NCBI GenBank assembly: GCA_944990035.1
Contig: CALYLX010000116.1
Location: 620,001-684,000, forward strand
Direction of reading: 5' to 3'
Origin: Clitopilus passeckerianus
Taxonomy: Eukaryota > Basidiomycota > Agaricomycetes > Agaricales > Entolomataceae
DNA length: 64,000 bases
Numbering within the stretch: the first letter of the stretch is position 1; the number at the start of each line of letters is the position of its first letter. The translations under genes were made by a program, and so were the position numbers. The notes under the pieces are model-generated. The model saw only the letters and a program-made list of their open reading frames with translations, did not search any database and was not told the DNA's origin. Below, piece by piece: positions 34,472 through 46,197 of this stretch.

Positions 34472-35210
34472 ATGTCTCTGTACTATACTCTTGGACTAGA
34501 GCCCTCTGCTACAGACGAAGATGGTTCGTAACACGTTTCCCGCTTGCCTCATGTTGAAGAGTTTGAGTATATTGAGAATGGGGTGGTTTATAATGAACAG
34601 TGCGTAAAGCTTACAAGAAGAAGGCGTTAGCGACACACCCGGATAAATTATTATCGAATGCAACTTCTGAAGAGCGTCTTTTGGCAGAAACTAGATTTCG
34701 AGGGTCTGTTTCGGAGTCATTGACCACTGACTACTTGCTGAAGAACCATCAGGTTTGCGACGCATTTGAGACGTTGGGTGATCCGGAGAAGCGGAAGGTA
34801 ATGACACCTTTTCGATAATTACTTGCTTTACTAAACTTGCTCCGTCAGGCATATGATGAATCCCGAAGTCGAAGTCGTAAAACCCCGTCGGAAGACCTCT
34901 TGAAACGTATGAAAGAGCGGCAGGACTGGTCTCGGAAGCAGGAAGAACAACACAAGCTAAGGATGGCTGCTATTCAGATGAAGAAGGAGACGGATGAGGA
35001 AATGGGGGAGAAGGATATGGAGGCTGTATCAAAATTAGTCAAGGAAATGGCCGATGCACTGAACGAAGCGATACCAGGGTGGTTGGAGAGGAAGAGAAAG
35101 GTCGAGCAGGTAAGCACACACGGTTTTCGAAGTAACTCGATGCCTGATTCTGAATGATACAGATGCGAGCGGAGAGAGAGAAACGTGCGAGTGCGAGTGC
35201 AAAAGTATGA
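34472..35210 (+). CDS. small J-domain protein with charged coiled coil
   Basis: The J domain opens the protein: MSLYYTLGLEPSATDED, then after a ~75-nt intron VRKAYKKKALATHPDKLLSN with the HPD motif, and VCDAFETLGDPEKRKAYDES. A highly charged helix follows (EDLLKRMKERQDWSRKQEEQ, MKKETDEEMGEKDMEAVSKL). The tail ends KRASASAKV. About 180 residues; no Gly/Phe region or zinc finger, so it is a class C J-protein. Such proteins recruit Hsp70 to a specific client, often a splicing or ribosomal complex; the client is unknown here. Introns: three or four, the last just before MRAEREKRAS. The first exon is similar in plan to the J-gene at the left edge. Confidence 0.82.
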
Positions 35211-35357
35211 AGATGGAAGCAAATGTATATAGTTGTAAAGGTGCTTGTTTACTTATTCATTCATTATCGACTTCGGACTTGTGCATGTGTACCATGGTAC
35301 CCATTTGTTGTATGTCAATCATTTAGGAATCCAATTTCATTTCAACGCTCAACACGC

Positions 35358-35990
35358 CTACTCGACGCCAAAGTTCTTCAAACGACTCTTCGCGATACAA
35401 CCAATGTCATGAATAGCCCTATCCAGCTCGGTCTTCCAGTCGTCACTATATTCCTCCACTGGCACAATGGCAGAAAGCTCAGGCTCGTTCGGCGATAAGG
35501 AATGTTCGATCTCCAACAACTTCTCCATCTCCTGTGCTACCTCCTGTCTACTCCGTCCATTGACGAAGATGATGTACCTCAACCCCGGATACTTTGCTTC
35601 ATAGCATGTGTTCAGATGTGCCAAACGAGCTAAGACTTCGGGAGGGGTCGGTGCTGGAGCCGCACTACCAGCACCTGTCTGGCCTTGCTCCTTGGCACTG
35701 AGATTCGATAGATTCTTGGTCTCTCCAATACGAGGGTGGCCAGCAATAAACAATGCCCGCTCGCGTGCGTGCCAGCTTCGAATAACAACCAAGGCGGTAT
35801 CAATGAGATCGGAATATGTGCTGATCTGCGGGACACCTTTTTGGAACGCGGCCAATTGTGGAACGAGTAGGGAGTGCAGGATTGGGGAAGATTCGAAGAG
35901 AAGTGAAAGTGTTTCCGAAAGTGGTGAGTTTTCACTTGTATCGCTATTGTATATTGTGACCAAGTGGGGAAGGCTGCTCATGGTGGTCAT
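35358..35990 (-). CDS. 2-oxo-4-hydroxy-4-carboxy-5-ureidoimidazoline (OHCU) decarboxylase
   Basis: OHCU decarboxylase carries out the last step from urate to S-allantoin in purine breakdown. Seen: LLFESSPILHSLLVPQLAAF, the active-site AGHPRIGE block (catalytic His), LNTCYEAKYPGLRYIIFVNG, RSRQEVAQEMEKLLEIEHSL and DDWKTELDRAIHDIGCIAKS near the end. It is about 210 residues, the usual size, and intronless. The start is taken as MTTMSSLPHLVTIYNS (35990), as the frame upstream has no ATG. A Pro/Ala-rich insert (AGSAAPAPTPPE) is present in the middle, as in many fungal homologs. It is divergent from the dehydrogenase gene with 152 bp between starts. Confidence 0.88.
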   Translation of the reverse strand: MTTMSSLPHLVTIYNSDTSENSPLSETLSLLFESSPILHSLLVPQLAAFQKGVPQISTYSDLIDTALVVIRSWHARERALFIAGHPRIGETKNLSNLSAKEQGQTGAGSAAPAPTPPEVLARLAHLNTCYEAKYPGLRYIIFVNGRSRQEVAQEMEKLLEIEHSLSPNEPELSAIVPVEEYSDDWKTELDRAIHDIGCIAKSRLKNFGVE

Positions 35991-36142
35991 GTCTGGAATT
36001 GAAATGTTTGGGCATGAAGGTATAAGATCGGGCCGGAAATGCCGAGTCAACCCATTTATCCAAGATTATACCTCCTGACAGTGATTACTCCAGCGAAAAT
36101 CAGAGGATTGGTCATTCCTTGGGAACTTGTTCTCTTGCTATC

Positions 36143-37701
36143 ATGTCGCCATGCACACTGAACTGGGGAATTATCGCTACAGGATGGATTTCTGAGCTAT
36201 TCGTCAAGGTATCGTACTTTGATTTACTCTGATCTATGAAAGTAGTGATCGACGGCCCTCTCTCCTATAGGATTTATTGGAAGATCCAAAAAGGTAAAAC
36301 ACATTTCGAAACGATCTTTATCTTCAAGCTGATCCATTTTGGTCACGTAGACGAGATGCTGACGATGTAGCGCACAAGATTGTCGCTGTGGGCTCGAGAT
36401 CTGTTGAGAAAGCCGAGGACTTCATTAAGGCTCATGCAAAGGGCGACCCTTCTATCAAGGCCTGTGGAAGTTACGAAGAGGTTTACGCAGACAAGGTTCG
36501 TCGGCTTCTTCTGTACTCAGGCTGTCAAGCCAATCGATGAACCCTTTCAGGACGTCCAAGCCATCTACATAGGTCAGTTATATTTCAGCACAAATCACTC
36601 GGAAGTTGAAGCGCCATATGATATCATCAGGCACCCCTCACACATTGCACTACGAAAATGCGCTGGACTCTATCAAAGCCGGAAAGCATGTCCTTTGTGA
36701 GAAGCCTGTGACCTGCAATGGAGCTGAGCTCCGGTCCCTGCTCGCAGCTGCGAAGGAACACAACGTTTTCTTCATGGAAGCCTTGTGGACAAGGTTCCAT
36801 CCTCTTGCAAAAGAGGTCAAGAAGGTCATCGACGATGGAAAACTTGGAGACCCTGTAGTTCTTCATGCCGACCTGTCTGGGGATTTCCACATTCATGGTG
36901 AGTTTAATCGACCTTTAATAATAAACTGTTTGAAGAACTTCATGTATCCTCAGATATCCCTAAGACCCACAGAATCTTGGATCCCAACCTCGGTGGCGGC
37001 GGTCTTCTTGACCTGTAAGTTTACTTGGTATCCAGTGCCTCACTTCATTCTTATCCTCTTGCACCGCAGTGGCCCTTATCCGATGATTTGGGTATGTTGT
37101 ATTTTGGCTGCTCCTGGCGTTATCTCATGATTCACAAAAGGCCATCCTCGCTCTCTACGAGCACCCCAAAAACAAGCGCAGCAAACCCTCCAACATCAGC
37201 GGGTCAATGCTCATGACCCCTTTGACCAATGTCGATAGGAACACCTCGTGGACGCTCACCTTTGACTCTCCAGAATTTTCTGCACAAGCTGTGTTGAGTA
37301 CCAGCATTAACATCCCTCGCCAACCCTCGGGCATCACAATTCGCTGCGAACGAGGAAACATCCTCATCGAGCCGCCTATCTATTGCCCCCTGTCGTTCAC
37401 TGTTCAAGAACTCAACAGAGATGGCAACGTGGTCCGCGAGGAGAAGAGGAATTTCGAGTATGCCGGAAGGGGTATGCACTTCCAAGCTGACGAGGTGGCG
37501 AGGTGTATCCGGGATGGAAAGATTGAGAGCGAGCTATGGAGTCACGACAAGAGTCTGCTTGAAATGGATGTTTTCGACGAGGTATGCAAATTCTGATCAA
37601 AGAACCTCTGGAACGTGGCTGATCATCATCATTGTCAATAGGTCAGGCGCCAGGGAGGCTACAAGTTCCCTCCTGGTGTTGAGAAGGTAGCATTGCAGTA
37701 G
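36143..37701 (+). CDS. Gfo/Idh/MocA-family NADP-dependent dehydrogenase (D-xylose / dihydrodiol dehydrogenase type)
   Basis: The Rossmann domain begins LNWGIIATGWISELFVKDLL (nucleotide loop GxxxxGxIS), followed by IVAVGSRSVEKAEDFI, IGTPHTLHYENALDSIKAGK and the family's EKPVTCNGAELRSLL with the catalytic Lys of the EKP motif. Then NVFFMEALWTRFHPLAKEV, HRILDPNLGGG and LLDLGPYPM (proton-donor and substrate region). The C-terminus is QGGYKFPPGVEKVALQ. Seven or eight introns are inferred, including ones near 36210, 36495 and 36899. Relatives oxidise D-xylose to xylonolactone or trans-dihydrodiols; which substrate applies here cannot be seen. Confidence 0.85.
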
Positions 37702-37977
37702 AAATAGTTATATCCACATTATTTACAGACGATGTTCGGATTTGATATTCGAAGAAATGTGATAGATGGCTGGCAGCGCGTGCGAAGTTTGGCGATTAAG
37801 CTTTCCTCATGTTGCATCCAAACAATCAGTTAATCATAACTGAGTAAACATGCTGGCTTCTGCCTTCCAACACGCCTGCCTTGGGGCCGCTATCTAAGGC
37901 TCTGAAAGTGTTTCCTTGCATGCTTTCTAGTGTCAATCTGGGATCTACCTAGGCGAGATATCCTCCAGAATCTCAGC
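37702..37977. other. intergenic between dehydrogenase and CCCH-RING genes
   Basis: About 275 bases holding a terminator and the promoter of the downstream gene on the same strand. No motif stands out. Confidence 0.35.
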
Positions 37978-40900
37978 ATGGCTTCACCCACATCTCCGAA
38001 GAAGGTTTGTCAAAGAAGTTTTAGGCGCTCGAAAGGAAAAACTTTCAGAAGAACTTATCTTTTCTTTTCTTCCAGTCGAACTCCCCTTGCGCGTTCTTTC
38101 CGTTGGGAATGTGCAAAAATGGTGACAATTGTACATTCCTGCATGTCAGCCAAAGTAATGATATGGGCCCCGGTGGCACAAGTACGTTTCATCTCAGGCA
38201 TCGATCTGATCTCCCAACTGATGCAATATCTGAATATAAGGTACCTCAAATGCTACTACTCCTAACGGAGGGCAAGGATCGTCACGAAAGGTCGGGGCAT
38301 CATCCAACAATATCTGCAGATTTTGGAAGACATCTGGGCAATGTGCACGTGGCAACAAATGCTTTTATGTACACGAGGAGCCTAAGAAAGCCAAATCTGT
38401 GAAAGAACAGAGATCCAAGGCCTCCGTTCCCGAGACCGATCTCCCAAAGAACAATTCACCCGATCCGGAGGTTGAACATTCCAAGGACAACGAACCAGAG
38501 CCCGAGCCTTATGATGCCCAACCGTATGCGGATGAGGAGGCAGCGCCGCCTGTAAAATCACCAGTGCCCGAACTCGTGGTCTCTGAGGCAGAGCCTGAAG
38601 ACTGGGGGGAGCAAGCCGAGCAAGAGGCAAACAATCAGAATGGGTGGGACAATGATTGGGCCGAATCTCGCAGTAATCAGGACGACAAGAGAAGTGCTAC
38701 GTCCAGCCCATCCATTGACCCCTTCTCTTCCAATCACTCGAGCGCTGCTTATAGCCAATCCTCCAACAATCGGCCGAAAACTTTCAGTTCCTTTCCTCCT
38801 CCGCCTACGTCAAATGATTCACCGGCTAGTCCTCCCCCTCCAGCATCTTCACCGAGCGTTCAATCTCTCCCTCCTTCATCCACATATACCCCCTTCCAAC
38901 CCTTGCCACCTTCGACGTCATTTGGACCGCAGGTTCAGTCAGCCCCAACTCCTCACTGGAGTGAATACGCAGACCCAACCGCTGATCTAAACAAGCCATT
39001 TTGCAAGTTCTTTGTACAGGGACGTTGTGCGCAAGGCCCTTTATGCGCTGCTCGACACTCCTTGTCGATAACCGAATACACCTCTCTTTTCCGAGAGACC
39101 CAGCCTCCACTGTGGCACTCCACAGCTACATCCCTGCCTCCTCAACCTACCTCTCCAGTTCAGAATACTGCTCCGACTTTCCAGGCTCCGCCTATGGCAA
39201 CTACTGTGACGCTTGCTTTCCCTCCACAGTCTCCGACTCAGGCGAGTCCGGCTCAGCAGCCTACAGGGACTGCTACAGCCTTAGGACTCGGTTCATGCAA
39301 ATTTTATCCGATTGGTACCTGCAGGAACGGGGATGCATGCCCATATACTCATACTGGTCCTCCACCTCCAGAACCCACCACTTCCAATCAGGCTCAGAAT
39401 TTCAACCCGTCACAACGAGATGGCCCACCTCAGCAGAGAGATGGCCGACCTATATGCAAGGCCTACCAGCGGGACGGATACTGCCGCAACGGAGACTTCT
39501 GTAACTACAGTCATGATACTTCCAACGAAGACTCGGACTGGGGCAATTCAGGTCGATCCAATCAACGCGACGGTGGTGGAAGAGACAGATATAATTCCGA
39601 CAGCGACTACTCTCGGCAAAGAAAACTCCCTTGCAGATTTCAAAGTGGTTCTTGCACATTTGGGGATCGGTGCAAGTTCGCCCACGATGGTCCAGGCGGC
39701 GGTGGCAATGATAATGGATGGGGAGCAACCACCAACGATAACGGATGGGGCCCGAGTGCCAATGACGAGGGGGCGAATGAAGACGAAGATAATGGGTGGA
39801 ACACTTGGGTTAACGGATGGAGCGAAGAACCCGAGCCGAAGAAAAGCCAGTCGAAGAAGGAGAATAAGATTGAAGAGAACGACAATGGTTGGGGAGATGC
39901 GAACGAGGATGCCGCTGACGCTTGGGGCAGTGGGACAAGGCTGGCTTCCCGTGCTGACGGCGGTAAGCGTAACGGTAAAACAAAGCTCACTGCTGACGAT
40001 GGCGCGAGCAAGGGTAAAACTACCTCCATTCATGACGATGGGTGGGGGAAGGGCCAGGCTCCCTCGGTGGCTGATGACGGCTGGGGGAAAGACAAGGCCA
40101 CAACCATTGCTGATGACGGCTTGGTAGAGGAACAGCCTGCCTCCGTCGCAGATGATGGTTGGGGGAACGATGAGTCCGACCAAGGTTCCATGGATGTTCC
40201 ACTCTGCGAAGATTTTCTCAATGGCATCTGCCAGAAGGGGGACGACTGCGAACATCGTCATGAAATTCTCACCCGCAATCTTGAGGATGATGAAGCCGAT
40301 GCAGGAGACCAGGGCGATATCGCTCGCCAAGGGGAAGGATTCGTGGAAGACGTAAAGATCACCTCTCATGACCATATCCAAGAGTATGAAGCAACTACTA
40401 AGGGTTCAGGGAGTGCTGCAGGGCCCAACGAAGTGAGTTTCAACAAACTAATCTTACTGTCACTAAACCGTCCTTAATTAAGATTGATCTCGCCGAGGAC
40501 ATGGCGACTTCGGTGGACGACTCGCCACCTCCGGTGGGTTTTGGGTTCTAATAACACAACAATTGAGCTGACCTGGTGTTAGATATACGAGATGCCCCTC
40601 GTCGAGAAACGGATGCTCAATTCTGTTATCCAATTTGGCGCTGATAATGGCTGCGTCCCTACCAACATTCGCACCGCCTCAGAATCCCGGCGTGTTATGT
40701 TATACAACCTACCGACTGAGGTTGTATACGAAGAACTTCGTGGAGTTGTTGACAAGATTGCGGCTGTCGATTTCATGGAGCTCCAGTTCCATGACGATTT
40801 CGCTACCGCCGCCGTGGATCTCCTCGGATCCTCGCAAGCCCAGGGTGTCGCCCTCCAAATGGATGGGCGCGAACTATTTGGTCGAGCGATCATCGCGAGA

Positions 40901-42519
40901 TTGGACACAACCGCTCCGGAGACTGTGATGGATCCTCTGGTCCGTTCCTCCGCTTTGTTGAGCTGGCCAGCTCCAAGCCGGTTTGCTTGGGTTTATTACC
41001 CGAGCATCACCATCGCCAAGAACGAAGGGGCGCGCATGAAGGGTTCTGCTCTCTTAGGGCGCAAAGTGGATGCCACCTTCTACCGACCCCGCCCTAAGCA
41101 GGTTGACTCGTTCGCCGTCAAAGTCACCGGGCTTCCCCTAGATGCAGACCTGAAAGCAGTCAAGGATTTCTGCCCAAAGAATACCAATGTTGCACTCGGA
41201 GATCCGACCTATTCAGCGCCACCCAGAGAGCAAATTCAGGAATTGCTTCGCCAGACTGCACCCATCGACTCGCTCAGCTTCCTCGCCCTAGATGATCTCA
41301 CGAAAACCAGACACATAGCATATGCACGGTTTTCCGAAGGCGTGTCGCGTGTTATGGAACTTCATGGAGTTGCCCAGGAATTCCTGGGCAAGGGATCCAT
41401 CTCGATTTTCCAGGTTTATCACGCTGCGTACAAGCTCTCAAAGGAGAAGTTCGCTATCATCAATCCACAATTGGAGGAGCTGCGGAAGGTGGTCAAAGCG
41501 CAGGATGGGTGTAACGTGGCTGCTGCCCCAGCGGAAGAAGGGGAGGATCAGGTCATCCATGCTCATTCCAAATCGGAAGACCCCACAATATTCCACAAGA
41601 TCAATATAGAGCTTCAATTGCTCGTTCGTGGACGCCTGCTTCTTGACGACGAAGGCCAGGCGGTTTGGGACGAGTATTTTGACCTACCAAGCTGTGTGAA
41701 GGCCACCGAGAAGCTGAATAGTGGGGGCACATATTTCCTCCAGGTCGACCATAGGATCCAGCAAATCCGGATCTGGGGCAACGACGACGCATACGCCAAG
41801 GCTTGCCATGATACCACGAAGTTGCTCAAGTCTGTCCGAGCCAGAAGACATATCATCAATCTCAACACTGCGTCCATTGGAAAGCTAGTACATGGAGACT
41901 ACAGAACCATGGAACGAATCTTTGGGGCGAACAAGCTTTCCATCAATGTCATAGATCGACAATTGGTTGTTAGAGGGGAAGGAGAACTGCTGGAGAAGGT
42001 TCAACAGATGATAGGGCCGATGGCGCAGAGCGATGAACCACGCATGGCATCCCCACAGGTGTGGTGTGTGCTCTTTGCTGCCGCCACCCCGAGCCTCCCG
42101 TCAGGCTTTCCTGCAACCATTTCTACTGCCGTCCATGCATCCGCTTCGTTATCCTGGCTTCCAACAATTCCGCTTTCACACCCATTCGCTGCATTGGGAG
42201 AGGCCTCGGCGCCGATCATATCTCAACGATCCAGTGCTCTCATGCGATACCCTTCGTTCTTACAAGGGAATTACTACCTGAAGTCAGCTTGGAACAGCTC
42301 CTGCGATATTCCCTTTTCGACCACGTTCGCCGAGAATCAGATACCTTTTTCTTCTGCCCGATGACAGAGTGCGACACCCTCTATCGACCTGGGAGAAACG
42401 GAACACTTTATCAGTGTCCCAACTGCAATACATCTGTCTGTTCTTCCTGCCGGTTAGAGTACCACGAAGGAGTATCTTGCAATGTTGATGTGGCAATGGT
42501 GGATCCACTCACGCCATAG
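37978..42519 (+). CDS. multi-CCCH zinc-finger RNA-binding protein with RING and partial IBR, apparent frameshift
   Basis: Seven CCCH fingers are visible: CAFFPLGMCKNGDNCTFLH, CRFWKTSGQCARGNKCFYVH, CKFFVQGRCAQGPLCAARH, CKFYPIGTCRNGDACPYTH, CKAYQRDGYCRNGDFCNYSH, CRFQSGSCTFGDRCKFAH and CEDFLNGICQKGDDCEHRH. A linker carries many NGWG and DDGWGK repeats. From about 40590 a folded RNA-binding-like region follows (RRVMLYNLPTEVVYEELRGV, an RRM-like start; later IGKLVHGDYRTMERIFGANK). Then a RING (CALCCRHPEPPVRLSCNHFY CRPC) and the start of an IBR (FFCPMTECDTLYRPGRNGT; CPNCNTSVCSSCRLEYHEG). The protein stops before any RING2. RING and upstream frames differ by one base at about 42050. Introns are near 38010, 38180 and in 40433-40585. 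Confidence 0.7.
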
Positions 42520-42867
42520 GAGATGTCCAATGAACCTAAATCCTTGGCCGCAAATGAACGTTTAGGAGAGGCCAAGTGTTCAGATCACCGACACGAAGGC
42601 CTGGCAACCCAAAAACACCGGCCGGATAATATTTTTTTTGATGTTTTCACATGTATTAACCACGTATATCTTGGACAATGTTCAATCACTGTCGTTCCAC
42701 AATTAGGTTAAGGCTTGAATTTGAATATTTGGAGGAGCAAGGTAGCATGTGACAAAATCATTTTACAAGAGCCACACAGAGAATAAGGAAACCAACTAAT
42801 TATCTGCAGTGTCTAGATAAATAAATGCGGGGGGTTGAAAGATATGATATAGCCGTTATGAAGGAAT
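42520..42867. other. 3' flanks of the CCCH-RING and RIB3 genes
   Basis: About 350 bases between convergent stop codons. I looked for a continuing IBR and RING2 here on the plus strand and found none in any frame. Confidence 0.5.
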
Positions 42868-43697
42868 CTACAATCTGCCCTGGAGAGGCTTGGGGTGACG
42901 CTTTTCGTACTCAGCCAATTGCTCGATACTGATCATTTTGATACCCCACTGGTCCGCGAAAGCACGGCAGTCATCTCGCCGGGCCATGCTGCCAATGGCG
43001 TCGTCGTTGACGAGTTCGCACAGCAAGCCTGCTGCAGGTTGGCCGGTGAGGATACAAAGGTCCTGAGCGGCTTCTGTATGTCCCCGACGGACGAGCACGC
43101 CGCCATCGCGGGCTCGCAAGGGGACCATGTGTCCAGGTCGATTGAAGTCTTCGGCTTTGCAGGTTTTGTTGGCGAGTGCTCGTGCGGTTCTGGAGCGGTC
43201 TGAGGCAGAGATTCCGGTCGACGTGCCTATTAGGATCAAGTTGTTAATAAGAGGAGTTTCGTTAGGAGAGTTGGAGCAGACGTACCATGCTTGTAGTCGA
43301 CGGTGACTGTATAGGCAGTCTTATGCCTCTCTTCGTTGTTGGGTACCATCATTGGTATTCTGAGTTCCTCCAACCTCGAGCCTGGCAGCGCGATGCAGAC
43401 GTATCCACTACGGATGGTTTGAGGGGTTAGTTAGCTGCGGGACACCGGATTTGAGTGTGGAGGGTAAACGAACCTAGTGTGTTTGATCATGAAGGCCATC
43501 TTCTCGGGCGTGCACTGGCTTGCAGAGATGATGAGGTCGCCCTCGTTTTCCCTGCCCTCATCGTCCATGACTATCAGGAACTCTCCTGCGGCGAAAGCTT
43601 TCAAGCCATCCTCGATCGAGTCAAAAGCGAATGTTTCCCGGAGCTTGGCGGCGGGGGAAGCAGGAGGATAGGTCTCGAGTGCTGGTGAGGTGTTCAT
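42868..43697 (-). CDS. RIB3: 3,4-dihydroxy-2-butanone 4-phosphate synthase (riboflavin pathway)
   Basis: The enzyme turns ribulose 5-phosphate into the four-carbon unit of riboflavin. The active-site block [18 protein letters not shown] is present, with the metal-binding acids, then [57 protein letters not shown] and [18 protein letters not shown] with its metal His. Two introns of about 55-75 nt are inferred, after IKHT|SGYVC and around KHG|TSTG. The start is [20 protein letters not shown] at 43697; the frame runs further upstream without an ATG. The length of about 230 residues is typical. The riboflavin pathway has no other member in the window. Confidence 0.92.
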
Positions 43698-45033
43698 TGT
43701 TGACGACGACAACAAGCTAAAGCGAATTAGATGATAGCTTGAATGAAGGCAGGAGGTGGGGTCAGGGAGCTTGAAAGTTGACGGAAAGCCGGGTCTATAT
43801 AAAGTCGGCTACTTGATTTGGGAACGCCGAAAATGCGATGACCAACCGTTTGACCTTGACCCACCACTTATATCTGCTTTTAACGCCCCCAAGCTTGGTG
43901 CCGTTTGCGATTGAAAATGGTCTACAAGTCTAATGTAATCGCCAATACGAATCCTGAGGAGAGACTGCGAAGATTTGGCCGTTCCAGGATAAAATCACTG
44001 ACAAACTCACCGGCTATTGGTTATGCTGATCAAGCAATCTGGTCATCCGAGGTTCCAGGTCATTCTTCTTCGTAACCTCCATGACATGGCACGCTGTTAT
44101 ATATCTTGTCGTCCTTCGAAGCTAGTATCCGGATGCACTTGCTCTACGTCGCTGTCCTCCCTGAAACGCCGCAACAGGGTGCTTGGCACCACTCGATCAA
44201 TGCGGACGGCTGCCCGTCAGGTTTTCTGCATTTCACGGCTTCAATCTATACGCACCTAAACCACACCTGGCGCTAGTGGATTACCAGATACAAGGCGTGG
44301 CCGAGTCATCTCCACTTCCGGAAGGCTCTAGAGAAGGCCAACAGTCGAAGATGACCATGGAGAATCCTTCTATAACGAGAAGGTCAGCAGAAGCACCCAG
44401 CTTGAGGTTTGGTATCCTCGCGCATCGGGGCACTCCTATCTTGCCTGCATGGCGGACTGGCAACTTCTCGGTTTACTTCCGTCGCCCTCTCATTGGTGGA
44501 ATGCAATGCCTGGATCTCTCACATCCAATAGGGTCCTGCTAACATCATGTATGCACACTCATCGGACTGTAATGTCGACAAAGCCGCAACTCCGTCCCGT
44601 CGTCGGACCGTCATGATTTAGACCCACATTTTCGTTCCGTCTAATGAAGGAGGAGCATCTAGAGAAGTCTGGCTCTCGATCGCAGGGGGGGAAATAGGCT
44701 CGTCTCGCCACATGCTAGATATTCGTATTTTATCCAGTAATTGTTACATGTATAAGAATCAGAGCAACCTCAATTGAGGACTGAAGGATGTCCTCCCGCT
44801 TGACACGATAAGGATTACGCGATGTTTGTTTGTCAAAGGCATGTGTGTTGGATGATTGGCCCGGCCATTTCCGGAAAGCACTGTCGGCAATAAAACAGTT
44901 TTTCGAAACGGAACAGCTCGCCAGCTTGTCCTCAACCCCTTCCATCACTCAACGCCTCTGTGCTGCTCGTCGTCGTTCTCCTCGACGACCTCTCTATAGA
45001 CTTTTGTTAGACTTTTCTTTATTTTTATAAGTC
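43698..45033. other. divergent intergenic region, RIB3 / phosphate carrier
   Basis: About 1.3 kb. A short frame starts at ATG 43917 (MVYKSNVIANTNPEERLRRF) and another at 44115 reads MHLLYVAVLPETPQQGAW. They could be two exons of a small gene, but no good donor and acceptor pair joins them and neither resembles anything known, so no CDS is called. The right end is the carrier's pyrimidine-rich leader. Confidence 0.4.
44961..45030 (+). promoter_or_regulatory. pyrimidine-rich leader of the phosphate carrier gene
   Basis: A strongly C/T-rich stretch (gtcgtcgttctcctcgacga and on, then T-rich) lies just before the ATG. Such tracts mark highly expressed fungal housekeeping genes and usually surround the transcription start. 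Confidence 0.5.
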
Positions 45034-46197
45034 ATGTCATCTGCCAAGTGGGATTCCCGGTATGTTTTCAAGGACTGATTTGATGACTTGTCAAAGTTCT
45101 TAACTTTGGCTTCTGCAATAGGTACGCCGGTGCTGTTCCTCATGACACCAGCTACTACGCCAAATGCATGCTCGGTGGTGCCATTGCCTGTGGTTTCACG
45201 CACGCCGGTATCACTCCTCTCGATGTTGCAAAATGTAACATGCAGGTCAGTACCCGGTTTCTCGTGGTACTTCGGAGTTTAGCCAATTGACTCTCTGAAC
45301 AGGTCAGCCCTCAAAAATACAAGGGTCTCCTCCCTTCCATCAAGCTCCTCGTCGCTGAGGAGGGTGCCAACGGTATTTGGAAAGGTTTCGGCCCTACCCT
45401 TGTCGGATATGCCGCCCAAGGCATGTTCAAGTACGGTCTCTACGAAGTCTTCAAGGATTTCTACTCCAACCTTGCTGGTGAGGAGAACTCCAACAAGTAC
45501 AAGCCCGCTATCTGGCTCGCCGGTTCCGCCTCTGCTGAGGTCTTCGCCGATATCGCTCTCTGCCCTCTCGAGATGACCAAGGTCAAGATCCAGACTTCCG
45601 CCACCGGTACCTTCCCCACTGCCTTTGGTGCTGCCATCAAGGAGATGTCCAGGACAAAGATTGAGACTCGCTACCCCTTCGGTTCCCTCGTTCCCCTCTG
45701 GTCGCGTCAGGTTTGTTCATTTGTCCCATTTCTACCTTACAAACTTTTAACCGAAATTTGTGTTTAGATCCCCTACACTATGGCCAAGTTCTTCTTCTTC
45801 GAGAAGATTGTCCAGGTCTTCTACACCCACGTCTTCACCGCCCCTAAGGACTCCTACAGCAAGGGTACTCAGCTCGGTGTCACCTTCGCTTCCGGTTACC
45901 TCGCTGGTGTTGTCTGCGCTATCGTCTCCCACCCCGCTGACTCCCTCGTTTCTCTCCTCGGAAAGGCTGAGAACAAGGGCAAGTCTGTCGGCACTATCGC
46001 TTCAGAAACTGGCGTTATGACATTGGCCACTAAGGGTCTCGGCACTCGTGTCATTATGATTGGTGAGTTGGCTCCATCTGGAGGATTCGTAGCATATTCT
46101 TACCTTTCTCCTCCTAGGTACTCTCACTGGCTTCCAATGGTGGATCTACGACTCCTTCAAGAGCGCTTTCGGCCTTGGCACTACTGGTGGCAAGTAA
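45034..46197 (+). CDS. mitochondrial phosphate carrier (Mir1/PiC type)
   Basis: This carrier moves phosphate into the matrix with H+ for ATP synthesis. Three mitochondrial-carrier repeats are seen, with signatures GITPLDVAKCNMQV, ALCPLEMTKVKIQT and VSHPADSLVSLLGK. The last is altered from PxDxxK as is typical for the phosphate carrier. Other diagnostic parts: YYAKCMLGGAIACGFTHAG, KGFGPTLVGYAAQGMFKYGL, RQIPYTMAKFFFFEKIVQ and FQWWIYDSFKSAFGL. It ends TTGGK at 46197. Four introns. Codon use is very biased to C-ending codons, unlike most neighbours, which indicates high expression. No mitochondrial presequence is seen, as in fungal homologs. Confidence 0.93.

Noticed and set aside
39548..40381. 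277-residue minus-strand open frame
   Set aside because: It lies opposite the DDGWGK repeat region of the CCCH gene and is a shadow of that repetitive composition.
44017..44542. Overlapping plus-strand frames between RIB3 and the phosphate carrier
   Set aside because: Starts are non-ATG or poorly placed, exon joins do not phase well, and there is no similarity to known proteins.
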